64,000 nucleotides of DNA from Carallia brachiata. Lineage: Eukaryota > Streptophyta > Magnoliopsida > Malpighiales > Rhizophoraceae. Every line of letters starts with the position of its first letter. Within the stretch, counting starts at the first letter, position 1. The notes beneath the pieces were generated by a model that made no database searches, was not told where the DNA came from, and was given only the letters and a program-made list of their open reading frames with translations. Shown here one piece after another: positions 38,276 to 49,457 of this stretch. Both the position numbers and the translations under genes were made by a program. The stretch covers positions 1,240,001-1,304,000 of the forward strand of contig JADCRB010000042.1 in assembly GCA_021464245.1 (NCBI GenBank), in the 5' to 3' direction.

Positions 38276-38398
38276 GACGAAAGAAAATCTCATTTTTGTT
38301 TTTACAGTTTTTTAGTCAAATTAGTTCTTGTTTGGTTGCTGAGAAAACGAAAAAAAAAAAAAACTTATCAAGAGATTCTTTGTGATAGATTCCGTAAG

Positions 38399-38889
38399 AT
38401 GAGGAAGAAGTACCATCTTCGTCAGAGAATTATGTTAGCTTGTCGGGGAGGACGCACTTCCTAGCAGCCGGCAAGAAGCGCTCTCAGAGGATCCTCAAGA
38501 ATCACAAATGTCGAGCACCTACCGGACCCACTGAACCCATCTCCGCCACCTGCAACTCCTTCCCCCACACCCGCGCCTCCTGCACCTGCACCTCCTTCTC
38601 CCCAGCCTTCTGCAGCCGCGCACCGCAGCCTGCTCCACCTGCACGTCTTCCATTCCCATCTCCGCCACCTGCTACTCCTTCCCCCACACCCTCGCCTCCT
38701 GCACCCTCACCTCCTTCACCCGAGCCTTCCGCTCCTCCTGCACCACAGCCTGCTCCACCTGCACGTCTTCCATCGCCGCCTTCACGTCCTCCATCGCCAC
38801 CTTCACATTCTCCACCTGCACGTCCTCCATCGCCTCCTCAGTATGTTCCAGAGGTCTATTTTGACAACTGGCATTTTAACCGCCACTGA
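38399..38889 (+). pseudogene. Damaged proline-rich (hydroxyproline-rich-like) protein gene
   Basis: The function is not recognised. From the ATG at 38399 the frame reads MRKKYHLRQRIMLACRGGRTS and hits TAG at 38462-38464. The same frame then continues openly into a proline-rich run (about 38537-38620, repeats of PPP, PSP and PAPP). A second proline-rich run (about 38620-38850, with repeats of PAPPARLPSPP and PPSPPSHSPPARPPSPP) is open in a different frame and ends at the TGA at 38887-38889 after PEVYFDNWHFNRH. Aligning the two internal repeats shows one base fewer in the first copy near 38605-38630, which explains the frame change. No single frame with an ATG spans the whole. A TATA box, leader exon and intron are present upstream, so the locus may be transcribed. 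It is either a decayed gene or one with assembly indels. Confidence 0.5.
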
Positions 38890-39071
38890 TCAGGCATAAT
38901 TCTGCCAATTAAATGCGGCATCACCCTTTTAGATTGTGTTTTAATTGTGATTAGGGACTTAATAGACTCCTCAAGGTTAATATTGTTTTTTTTTTTTTTT
39001 TGTTGACTCAGGATTAATATGGTTACTGAAGGCAGTTTCAAACTGAAAAAAAGCTGCCGGTTCATGTATTT

Positions 39072-39658
39072 TGTTGTAGTCCAACCTGTATTTGGTGTTG
39101 TTGGTGGAAAAGAAATAAAAGAAGCAAAAGTCCATTTTGTAGAGTGTGTGTTCACTTTTAAAATTGGCCAACATCATCCATAATTTGTGGCTTCATTTGT
39201 GGGACTTTAATTATTGGCATCCATAAGTTGTGGCATGATTTGGGGCATGATTTGAGGTATAATTTGTGAGATTGATTTGACCTTTTGTGCATGGTTGGAG
39301 CCTTTATATATGTTGTCAATCTCATTTGCAAGGTAAGCCACTTGAGAGGTGTGCATCCGAGAGGTTTAGAGAGGGACTAAGAGTAGAGTTACTCTTTTGA
39401 TTTTGAGTTCCGCACTCTCGTGTATTGTGAGGTTTGTTGCAAATACAGTGAGTGTCTGTTTAGGTGTATCGGGCTTTTGGGTATTGTGAGGCTTCTGTGA
39501 GACACTGTAATTCTTATTTGCTTTGTTAATAAAATTTCTGTCCGTCTTCGCCCGTGGACGTAAGTTTTAAGCCGAACCACGTTATATTTGTGTGTCCATT
39601 TTTTTTTTTCCCTACACTTCTATATTTTTGTTGATGTCCGCGCTTCCGCTGCCCAACA
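39072..39658 (+). repeat. 5' LTR
   Basis: Bounded by TG...CA, with a TATA-like TTTATATATG at about 39302 and a polyadenylation-type AATAAAA at about 39527. It is preceded by the target duplication TATTT. Confidence 0.93.
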
Positions 39659-40078
39659 GTGGTATCAGAGCCTGGTTTGGTGAATAAGCCAGAGCTGAGG
39701 TTCTTGTTGAGTAGTTCAAGTATGACATCAACAAAATTTGTTATGAAAAACTTTGGTTGCAAAATCAGTTGTTTGTTACCGTCAAGTGTTCTTGACTAAA
39801 CTGGTTTGCTTAATTTGGGAAAAATAAATATTGATTTGTGATTAAAAAAAAATTTTGACGGATGTGGAATTTTTTAGAAAATTAATTCTTCACTTGGATA
39901 TCTCATCTCAATCGGAGAAGACTTTGTTGAAGAAAATTTTATTTTGTTGCTACCTCATTTGACTTCCCATTGGATTTGGATGATGCCCATTTGGTTTTGA
40001 GGAGGAGCTTGCAGCTGGTTTTTGGAAAAGCCAATGGTGGTACTCATTTCTTTGCAAATACAGTTTGGAGGGGGAGAA

Positions 40079-40664
40079 TGTTGTAGTCCAACCTGTATTT
40101 GGTGTTGTTGGTGGAAAAGAAATAAAAGAAGCAAAAGTCCATTTTGTAGAGTGTGTGTTCACTTTTAAAATTGGCCAACATCATCCATAATTTGTGGCTT
40201 CATTTGTGGGACTTTATTATTGGCATCCATAAGTTGTGGCATGATTTGGGGCATGATTTGAGGCATAATTTGTGAGATTGATTTGACCTTTTGTGCATGG
40301 TTGGAGCCTTTATATATGTTGTCAATCTCATTTGCAAGGTAAGCCACTTGAGAGGTGTGCATCCGAGAGGTTTAGAGAGGGACTAAGAGTAGAGTTACTC
40401 TTTTGATTTTGAGTTCCGCACTCTCGTGTATTGTGAGGTTTGTTGCAAATACAGTGAGTGTCTGTTTAGGTGTATCGGGCTTTTGGGTATTGTGAGGCTT
40501 CTGTGAGACACTGTAATTCTTATTTGCTTTGTTAATAAAATTTCTGTCCGTCTTCGCCCGTGGACGTAAACTTTAAGCCGAACCACGTTATATTTGTGTG
40601 TCCATTTTTTTTTTCTCCTACACTTTTATATTTTTGTTGATGTCCGCGCTTCCGCTGCCCAACA
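40079..40664 (+). repeat. 3' LTR
   Basis: Nearly identical to the 5' LTR, preceded by a polypurine tract and followed by TATTT. The differences are mostly C/T or G/A changes plus a one-base A indel. Confidence 0.93.
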
Positions 40665-40669
40665 TATTT

Positions 40670-43480
40670 GTCACTACGAGGTGACACGCAATATCCCATA
40701 CAGATTTTGATTTCAGCCATTATGTTCGCACAATGATAGATGCTAGCAGACTTAAGAGAACCGTTATTACACTACGTTATCCTTGATACTTGTGGTTTTT
40801 TTTCCACGACGCTGCCATTACCTGTTGGTCAATGAGACTCTGAGAGTTTACTTGCACCAGCATTCTCTGCTTGAATGTCATAGGCTTTGCTTATGCAACC
40901 AACGTTGAAAATATTGGATTGCATGTTTGCTTGATACTAAGATGTCACATGCTATAAATTCTGAATTTTAGAGAAATTTTGAGAAGTTGGTATAATTTTT
41001 TTCGTTACTTCCTTTTCTTTTATTTCCAGATTTCAATTTAAAAGCTTTTGCAGAGTGGTCATTAATTCGTCTTTCTATATCTTGTTGTATTTTTATCCTT
41101 TGCGTAGCTTTAGCAACAGTAAAATCCTTATAATTTCTTTTCCCCTCTGTGTGTATAAAATAAATTGGTCTTTTTATTGCTAGTTCTGATCTCTCTCTCC
41201 CAATTAATTAATCATGAAACTACCAAATAAAGAAATTTCCTATCAGGAAATCAACTGCAAGTTACATGACCATGCAGATTTAATGCATGCAAGAAGCAGG
41301 TTTCGAGCATTAAAAGATGAATTCATAAACGTGCCTGAAATTTGATTTTAACATAAGCTTGTGATCTTTTAGTTAAATATTTTAGAATTGAAAGAAAGTT
41401 GGGGGTTGAATCTTAAATTCCCACAAAATGTAGAGTTTAGATTCAATTTACAGCCAAAAAAGAGAGAGAGATGTTATGTTGAAGTTAGTTTTTGACACGT
41501 TGTTTTAAACGATGAGGCACTATTGTTAGGGGATCTTTTCTTGCTGATTACTTCTATAAATTTGATAATTATGAGATTTTATATTTCATATTTTCTTTTT
41601 GTTAAAAAATGTGCATATTTGTATGTATGTTTTTACTTTCATACTTATGTGTATGGTTATCATTGTTACTTGCCCTTTTTTTTTATACGTATTCTTTTTG
41701 GAACATGGGAAAAAGCATTTTTTGTACATTTATGTATTTGGAATGCATACTTATGATGGTTAGATTTCATATTGCTACAAGGTTAACAATGTGGAAAAAA
41801 AAAATTTGTTCATCTAACCTTTTTTTAAAGAAGAATAGCGGAAGTTCTCTTTGGATTTGAGATTTTTTTTTTTTTTTTTTGGGATTTGAGATCGAAAGGA
41901 AAACATTTTGCGGGCATTAGCTAACTTGGTTGCTAGAACGGTTGTCGCCCGACAAAAGCCACTTGTGGACATGGTCAAGGGCATTTTCTCATACTTGTTG
42001 CGGACTCAAGTCACTCGATTGGCCCATTAAGGGTCATGCTCACTGCCCAGGCATGGAAGATGGGCTGGAAGTCCTTGGCCCAGCAAGACACCGACAATGG
42101 GCCTACTCCTGGCAGGACCTTTATGGGCTGCCCCAAATGAGCCATGGCCACCAGCCCGTTTTACATGTCCGAAAGATATTAAAAATGTCACTGTTTTTTT
42201 GACCGAAAAAAAAATCACATTTTCAGACAAAAAAAAATAAACAATAAAAAATGTCACATTACTACAGTATTTTATAATTCAATGGTAACGCGTCGAACGT
42301 GTCAACCTTAAAGTCTTAGGTTCAAGTGTATGAGGAGATGTAGTAAGATTAAACGTACTCAATACCCTATAGGTCTCAAACTGTCTGGTGACCAGGTTAG
42401 GCTTGCAAGGTATGCCCTCTCGTAAGACTAAGACCTAAGTGTGGTTCAATCGTGTAATCGTTGTTGGTGGGTTTTTTGAGACACTATTCTTACTTACTCA
42501 TTTTAATTAAAAAAATTAAAGAATGTAATTTTTTTTTTTTAACATGGGTTAAATCACAGACTAATGGTCTTGCAGAATATTCACATTTTTTTTTTCTTCA
42601 GCAACTGGAAGAATGTTCACATTTATTTGCCCTAAAATTCGCACTATGTAGGCATTGACGATCAAAATGGTGAATTTACGCTGCGAATGGTAAAAGCAGT
42701 CTCATTGTTTGTCTATCATACATATTTAAAAGTGTTATGTTGAATTCTAAACTAATTAATATATGATTGGGGTGGGAAGATTCATTAGAACTCCCTATTA
42801 TTCGGTAACGAATTAAGTTGAATAAGAATGTCGTGCCTTGGTCCATAATTGTTCTGGCCTACAACGCAGACGAAAAAAAAGTTTATATGCAGATATGAGA
42901 AATGTATTATTATTTATCTTTTAAAGAACACTTTAATATTTTAGATTTACGATTTTTATTTTAAAAATATTGAGTTCTAATATAAAAAACTAGGCAAGAG
43001 ACTTACATAAATAAAAAAAATTATTTTTATTATAATATTTACTGCATAATAGACTTTTTAATAATTAAAAAAAAAAAAACGAAGAAACTCGTTAACACTT
43101 GGGTACTTCTGGTAATGAAACAGGTCCATCCATCAAATCCATTTGCTTAACCGAGCTCCATTTAGACTCGGACTATGCAACCATACACTCTTTTCATACG
43201 TATTAATAAAGTTCAACCAATCATTAACTTAATTTAATCATATTCATAAAAAAGTAAAATAATAAAATTAAAATTTGAAATTAAATAAATATAATTTTAA
43301 AATATAAAATATAGATTTTCTATGATATACACTAAAAAAATATACACTAATGGCCTATTTGAAAATGCTTTCAATTTTTTATTGTTATTTTTTATTTTTC
43401 ATTTTTCTACTTTTGCTATTTGCTAAATTTTTATATTTATTACTGTCAACTTTTTTTTCTGTAAGAATAAAAAAGTAGAT
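40670..43480. other. Intergenic DNA, no gene found
   Basis: The 40670-41020 part probably continues the locus into which the LTR element inserted. A GC-richer patch at 41930-42175 has short inverted GGCC-containing words, but no frame there resembles a protein. The rest is AT-rich. Confidence 0.45.
42262..42520 (+). mobile_element. Candidate tRNA-derived SINE, family B
   Basis: An A-box-like string (ATAATTCAATGGTAACG) is followed about 35 bases later by a B-box-like TAGGTTCAAGTGT, then about 170 bp of unique body and an A-rich end near 42508-42520. Spacing and order fit a tRNA-derived SINE head. Only one copy was seen, so the call rests on the promoter-like boxes. Confidence 0.4.
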
Positions 43481-43484
43481 AAAA

Positions 43485-44335
43485 AAAGGATAGTGAGAGG
43501 AATGATCAAAAGAGTATGAATAGAGAGAGAAAAAGAGGAGAGAGAGGGTAGAGAGAGAATGAGCAGAGAGAAAAAGGGGAGAGAGAGAGGATGGAGAGAG
43601 AATGAGTAGAGAAACCGGTAAAGCGAGAAAAAGAGAGAGAGTGTGGGTAGGGAGAGAATGATAGAGAGAGAAAAGAGAGAGAGGGTGGAGAGAGAATGAG
43701 AAGAAAGAATGGTAGAACCAGAAAAAAGAGAGAATATGTGGATAGAGAGAGAATGAGTAGAGAGATTGGTAAAGCGAGAAAAAGGAGAGAGAGTGTGGGT
43801 AGAGAGAGAAAATATAGAGAGAGAGGGTGGAGAGAGAATGAAGAGAGAGAATGACAGAGCCAGAAAAAAGAGAGAGGGTGTGGGTTGAGAGAGACTGAGT
43901 AGAGAGAATGGTAGAGATAGAAAAATGAGAGAGAAAGAAGAGAGAGCATGAGTAGAAATAATGGCAGAGCGAGAACAAAGAGAGAGTGTGAGTAGAGAGT
44001 GAAAAAGGAGAGGGAGAGAGAGAGAGACTAGAGAAAGAATGAGTATAGAGAATGGTTGAGGGAAACAAAGAGAGAGAGAGGATTGGTTAGAGCGAGGGTG
44101 AGCAGAGAGAATGGTAAAGAGAGAAAAATGAGAAAGATGGTAGAGAGAGAATGAGTAAAGAGTATGGTAGAGATAAAAAAAGGAGAGAAAGAGAGAGAAA
44201 GGGTAGAGAGAGAAACAATAGAGAGAAAAAATAGGCAAAGATAGAGAAATGATGAGTAAAGAGAGATATGGTGAAGATGGTAAAGAGAGAGAAAATTTTG
44301 TGAGAGAAAATATGTAAAAGAACGTGAAAAAAAAT
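43485..44335. repeat. Purine-only GA-rich minisatellite
   Basis: About 850 bp in which the plus strand is almost entirely A and G. It is built from degenerate words such as GAGAGAGAATGAGTAGAGAG, GGTAAAGCGAGAAAAAG and GTGTGGGTAGAGAGAG. A higher-order period of about 140-150 bp is visible: ATGAGTAG followed by GGTAAAGCGAG recurs at 43602 and 43753, and the TAGAACCAGAAAAAAGAG-like word recurs about 142 bp apart. The long Ser/Leu/Phe-rich open frames on the minus strand are a by-product of the CT repeat. Confidence 0.9.
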
Positions 44336-44339
44336 TGAA

Positions 44340-46250
44340 AAGCATCTTTTTCCCTTTTTTTTTTAAATGTTTTTAGTTTTTACCAAAAAACAGAAAATAA
44401 AAATGATATCAAATATATTTTTTGTTTTTTTTGCAAAAATAAATAAAAAATAAGAAATTTAATCTATACTAAACGAAGCCTAAAAAAATAAACTTTAGTT
44501 TCTTCGAAAATTTTCTTTTTAAAAAAAAGTTACACAAAATATAAATATAATTATATTTTATTAATAACTGGCATCTTTTTCACAAAGTGGGGCGCGCAGA
44601 CTTTTTTTTTTCTTAAATAAAGAAGCCTAGCGCCCCTGTTTCAGACCCCGATGTCATTGGCGACTCCATGTTCCGCCGTTGGAAGTAGGGGAAATGGGGC
44701 AACGTCAAATAATTAGGCCATTATTATTATTATTATATATATGAATTAGTGATAGATTCGCATTATACATGAATTTAATTATATTTTTTATTATTTTATA
44801 TTTATTTTATTTTATTAAAAAAATAAAAAAGATTCTCCAATATTGAGTATTATTATTTAAAAAATAAATTCAGAAATATTTTTTACTGCAAATTAGGCCA
44901 ATTTTGCAAGTTATCTTTGATAATGCATTTCAACTTGCGTGGAGGCGAGCAAAAAATGGTTTGAGGATAAATACATAGTTAATGAGATTTAGAAAAAAAA
45001 TAGTAAAATTAAATTGATTTTATGAATTTTTAAACTTTGTTTAAAGAAAACAAAACTAACAATTTTTGTTTTCTTTATAAGAAAGACAGAAAAATTTGAG
45101 AGTAGTATTTAAGAGAAATTTGAGAGTAGTATTTTCTTTCTTTTCTAGGAAACTTAAGCATAGTTATTTTTTCCTTTCTAAAAAAACAGTACATGAATTA
45201 AAATATATGTTTATCTTTTTTCTTTCTTAAAAAGGAAGATTTAAAAGTAGTATTTTTTTTTATCTTCTTTTGTTAGAAAATTTTATGTTTATGGAGATTT
45301 AATTAGAGTTAAAGTATAATTATAGATAAATAGAATTGTAAAATTCCTATTTGATTATAATTAAATTTATATACTTCTCATTGTAATCAAATTTTATATT
45401 TTAATATCTTTAATTTTAAAATTTATGAGAAACCGTCGTATAAGCAAAACTTGAAATTTTCTTTCAACTTCAACTTTGTATTCTTACAATTATGATAGAT
45501 AGATATAGATATATATTAGTAGTAGATGTGATAGCAAATTTCTTACATTTTGTTAAAAAAGTATAATTTAATTGTATTTTATTTTAAAAGGAAAAAACAA
45601 AAATAACATGAATTTGAATATTAATTTCCTTTTTAAAATAAAGAGGAAATTTATAAAAAAAAAAACTCTTTTAAAAATCTTTCTTTATAAGAAAGAAAAG
45701 AAAGAACAATATCCCTTAAATTCACATATTTCAGAAAGAACAATATCCCTTAAATTCACATATTTCTTTTTAAAAAGGAAAAAAGAACAACTCTCAAATT
45801 TCTCAAAGGGGAAGAAAGTAAAAAAAAAAAAAAAAACTCATAAATCCTCTTTTTTTTCTTAAAAGAAAAAATTAAAAAATTAAAAAATTTTCATGCTTAA
45901 AAATATTAATTATAAAAACAAACAAACTTAGCATAAACTAAATTTATTATTTCTAATTTTTTTGAAAAATATAATACTAAACATTTATTAATTTTCCTTG
46001 TTTAATGTCGAATCTGAAACTGATTGGAGTTTACTTTTGACTTTGATAAAAACAAAGGTGGGTCGGCTTCTATCGTCTATGTCCACATAAATAAGCATAG
46101 CTCTGGTTCCGGTCGTTAGTGCTCCACACACCTCACTCGCGGCGCCCAAGGAGGAAGGACGTTTGTTTGTACTTTGATGTCTGAAACTATAGTGGAGTGG
46201 AAAGGAGCCTGTTCTTCCTTCACCCTTTTCGATTTTGATTGAATTGCACA
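44340..46250. other. Intergenic DNA upstream of the F-box gene
   Basis: AT-rich, with a tandem duplication near 45700-45770 (AAAGAACAATATCCCTTAAA followed by TTCACATATTTC, twice in a row). No gene was recognised. From about 46000 the base composition becomes more balanced, as expected for a promoter and 5' UTR. Confidence 0.45.
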
Positions 46251-46322
46251 GCGGACACACATACAGACAGATTCAACTCCAAGCCAAGCCAAGCGATCAC
46301 AAGAAGAAGAAGGCAAAGTAAA

Positions 46323-46639
46323 GTAAGTTTCCTCCGATCAGCTTTTTCCCAACATCCACTTTCTTCTCCTCCTTCAAATTTATTCAAAAGACAGTTTTTT
46401 TTTTAATGGAAAAAAGTTGCCTTTTCAATAAAACGAACAACCCATCATGAACGTTGTTCGGTTTATCGAAAAAAAATTTGTTAATTTTTTCATCTTCATA
46501 TTCCATGTATCTTTGACGTTGTATTGTTATCATCGGATTAGTTAAATAACATATTAATTAGGTACGTTGCGATATGATTGTAAAGCCCTGATCTTTGGTA
46601 TTGTATCTTTTGAGGTATTATCCTCCCCATTGCATTCTG

Positions 46640-46677
<38 letters not shown>

Positions 46678-46697
46678 TTTTCTCTCTCTTCTCGCAG
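46323..46697 (+). other. Probable 5' UTR intron of the F-box gene
   Basis: A donor at AAA|GTAAGTTT (46322/46323) and an acceptor at CTTCTCGCAG (ending 46697) bracket about 375 bp that includes a (CT)n microsatellite at about 46642-46672 serving as the polypyrimidine tract. The coding start at 46727 lies 29 bases after the acceptor. Inferred from splice consensus only. Confidence 0.5.
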
Positions 46698-46726
46698 ATA
46701 GCCTTACTTAAAGGTACAATAACAAG

Positions 46727-48117
46727 ATGACGACCTCAAAGTTACCACCACGTAAAAGGAGCAAAACATTGCTGCCGCAAAGTCCTAACTTTGAGCTAAA
46801 TAATAAGGTGATTTCTTTCTGTTTTAGTTAATAAAAAGTCACTCCTTAGACCTTAATATCTTCCTTTTCCTTAGTCGGTTTCTTTTTTTTTTTTTTTTTT
46901 CTCCTAATTTTATGTTATTATCTGTGTTGAATGTTGATGGGCTTGTTCAAACAAAAATAATAGCAATAATTTGTGTCTTTCTGTGATTTTGTATTTATTT
47001 ATTGTAGTATATTGGCAAGGAACAGTGTGCGTTGGAAGAGGGAGACCACATCAGTTTAATGCCTGATGAAGTTTTAGTTTCTATATTGTGCCTATTGACA
47101 ATGAAAGAAGCTGCAAAAACGAGTCTTCTATCCCGTAGGTGGAGGTATTTGTGGAGATTTACTACTAAGTTAAATTTTGATGATGACTCGAGGGATAGGA
47201 AACCCGGGGTTGTGCGTATTGCTGGTGATGATAGGAGACTCCCATCCTCCGGCTTTGTGAATTGGGTGAATCAAGTTTTGAGATCTCACAAGGCTCTAAT
47301 TTTGGATGCCTTCGCTATTCGTACTGTTGTAGATGATAGAAGTCATAAGTATGATCTTGACAGTTGGTTCGAATTCGCAATTGAAAGGAAAGTTAAAAGG
47401 CTTGAATTTGGCTTTTATCCTTTCCAGGGACTTAGGCCATTGGCAAGCTATACACTTACAACTCGGAAACTTGAGAAATACAGCCTTGCTTCCCTCACCA
47501 CTCTTCGTCTGCAGAATGTGGATCTCACTGGAGAAGTCCTTCAGCACATTTTGTGCAACTGTCCATTGCTCAAATCTTTGAGCATCGTAAATGCGATTTC
47601 TCTTGTGGATGTCAAAGTTTCTGGGTTCTCACTGAGACTGAAGTATCTAGAAATAATCAACCGCTGGCCTATTGAAAAAATTGAGATTTCTTCGTTGAAT
47701 CTCGTCAAATTGATATATCAAGGACAGGTTACAAGAATTTTAATTAGTAATCTTCCTTGTCTTGTCAAGGCACATTTTGGAGGGCCTTTTCTAACTCTTT
47801 AATTAAGAATCTTTCCCGCGTTTCGTGCTGCTTTTCTCAGTTGGAGGTGCTGGAATTGCAATTATTTTATGTGGTTAGTGCTCAGAACTAACTTCTGTTT
47901 TTTCTAGCTTTTTTCATTTATCCTTCTAATAACAAGTACTAATTTTTACTATTGATTCTTGGATGACATGCTAAGGAGGCTGATAGGTTTCGGAAATGTG
48001 TTGAATTGAAGAATCTGAAGCAATTGATACTGGCCGTATATTCATTTGATTATTATAGTCTTAGCTGTTGCAAATCCGCACTGAAGGCATGTCCTATGCT
48101 GCATAGATATACTGAAG
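46727..48117 (+). CDS. F-box/LRR (FBD-type) protein, frame-broken
   Basis: F-box proteins are the substrate-recognition subunits of SCF ubiquitin ligases and contact SKP1 through the F-box. Coding exons: 46727-46807 (MTTSKLPPRKRSKTLL...), 47008-47873 and 47976-48117. The F-box (about residues 38-75) reads ISLMPDEVLVSILCLLTMKE then AAKTSLLSRRWRYLW, and divergent leucine-rich repeats follow (SLTTLRLQNVDLTGEVLQHI, LKSLSIVNAISLVDVKV). In exon 2 the frame stops at 47802, but conserved coding resumes in the -1 frame (LIKNLSRVSCCFSQLEVLEL), so one base is missing near 47785-47795, perhaps in the TTTT run. With that base the exon is in phase with exon 3 (ELKNLKQLILAVYSFDYY ... SALKACPMLHRY), which matches the start of an FBD region. 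The C-terminal FBD exon probably lies at 49613-49893 but the junction is unclear. The target is unknown. Confidence 0.8.
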
Positions 48118-49457
48118 GTGAGTATTCGTACTTTAGACTCTGTGTTGAAATTAAATCATATTTTCTGAATCCAACACAACTGTTTGCTGAAGTGGAAATT
48201 CAACTTTGCTGATATTTTCTTTACATATATGGAATGATTTCTTTGTTTGCTTGTCAGTGCTGTTTTCTTTTGTTTTGTATTCTCAACTTTTTGGTATTTT
48301 AAATGTGCTTTTGGAGGTAATTGTTTGGTGTAGCTCCTTATATAATTTCAACCAGGATACTCTGCAATATTTGTTTGTACTTGTGTTTATTTCTTCTTGT
48401 TTAAAATTTTGTTTCCCTTAGTGGTTGGGCTTGGCTTCAGCAATAAAGGCTTGACAGAGTTATGGGTTGTCCAAATGAAGAATAGAAGGAAACAGTTTTG
48501 CTTGAATGAACTTTAGAAAAAAAAAAGGTCTTTCGAAATTGACTGGGAAATAGTCATAATCTTGCTCCAGTTCTGGATTTCCTGATGTCACTTATTCAAG
48601 TAAATGTGATTATGTTGTTGGATCAAGTGCTTGCCGATAGGAATGTACCAAAGAGAAGTCTTGATCTATTTCCTTTTTAGATTGCATGCAAATGTCCCTA
48701 GTGATGGCCCCGTTGATTTCTCTTGAGCACAATGGTCTCAAGGATTCAAATCCGATTTAACATTTTTGTTTTTGAACTGCAAAAAAAAAAAAACAAAAAA
48801 AAAGAGATTTTGTTCATGATCTCAAAATTGGTACATGGGCACCAAAAAAACAAGGTGCTGCAGAACCTTTACTAACCACCCAAGAGACCAAGCAAAAATA
48901 TGCCTAGCATACCACACCCAACCAATGTCCTGTCTGCTAACAGCATGTATATCTGAGACACCTCAAAGCATCACAGCATGACAAAAAACAAATAAGAACC
49001 TGGATCATTGCAGAAATCCATTTTGATTGCAGATGAAGACCAGCCCACACCATATTCAGCTTGCAGGATACGGCCAGGTTCTGTGACCTTCTGCTATTGG
49101 GCCACATCCATAGGGATTAAGCTTTGTCTTGTGTCTATTTCCATCTCCAAAACCAGCTCTGCATAGGTGTCTGCGGGCCATTTGCCTCTCTTCTCCTATG
49201 ACCAAAGCACACCCCCCTCTGTAGTTTGTTTGTTATCTTATTGAAAATTACGCTATACTGATACAGCCTTACTTTTTCAGCTAGGAAGTAGCAGCACTGA
49301 AGTCCACAATCAATCAGTATCTCTTCCTTTTCGTTAAGACTCCATAACTTTCCCACCTTTAATACTCGCCAGGCTTCTTGTTTCAGTGGACTATCTGAGA
49401 ACCAAAAACCCTTGCGCGGAATCTCACATTGACACATTGCTGAAGAAAGAGCAAGAG
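48118..49457. other. Intron or inserted DNA inside the F-box locus
   Basis: The stretch separates the F-box/LRR exons from the FBD exon. It contains a tRNA B-box-like AGGATTCAAATCCG at about 48744-48757, followed by an A-rich end near 48780-48803, so it may hold a SINE remnant. A minus-strand open frame at 49135-49482 has balanced composition but no family I recognise. Its right end abuts the left edge of the duplicated FBD segment. Confidence 0.4.

Larger units (their letters stand above)
39072..40664 (+). mobile_element. Non-autonomous copia-type LTR retrotransposon (TRIM/LARD-like), complete
   Basis: Two direct repeats (39072-39658 and 40079-40664, about 587 bp) both begin TGTTG and end CAACA. 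One base after the 5' LTR is TGGTATCAGAGC (39660-39671), the classic primer-binding site matching initiator tRNA-Met. Just before the 3' LTR is a polypurine tract (GGAGGGGGAGAA, 40067-40078). The element is flanked by the 5-bp target duplication TATTT (39067-39071 and 40665-40669). The internal region is only about 420 bp and has no pol. The ATG at 39722 opens MTSTKFVMKNFG, which resembles the start of copia gag, then stops. Each LTR has a TTTATATATG TATA-like box and an AATAAAA signal. The LTRs differ at about six positions plus one indel (about 1%), so the insertion is recent. Movement would need proteins supplied in trans. Confidence 0.93.

Noticed and set aside
38440..38889. Proline-rich open frame as a complete gene
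   Set aside because: This frame has no ATG (it would start at TTG), and the upstream ATG is in another frame with a stop, so it is reported as a damaged locus.
41930..42202. GC-richer open frame
   Set aside because: Composition change alone; the translation resembles nothing known and has TTG as start.
43385..44345. Long minus-strand open frames rich in Ser, Leu and Phe
   Set aside because: They are by-products of the CT-rich strand of the minisatellite; all three frames stay open with the same low-complexity composition.
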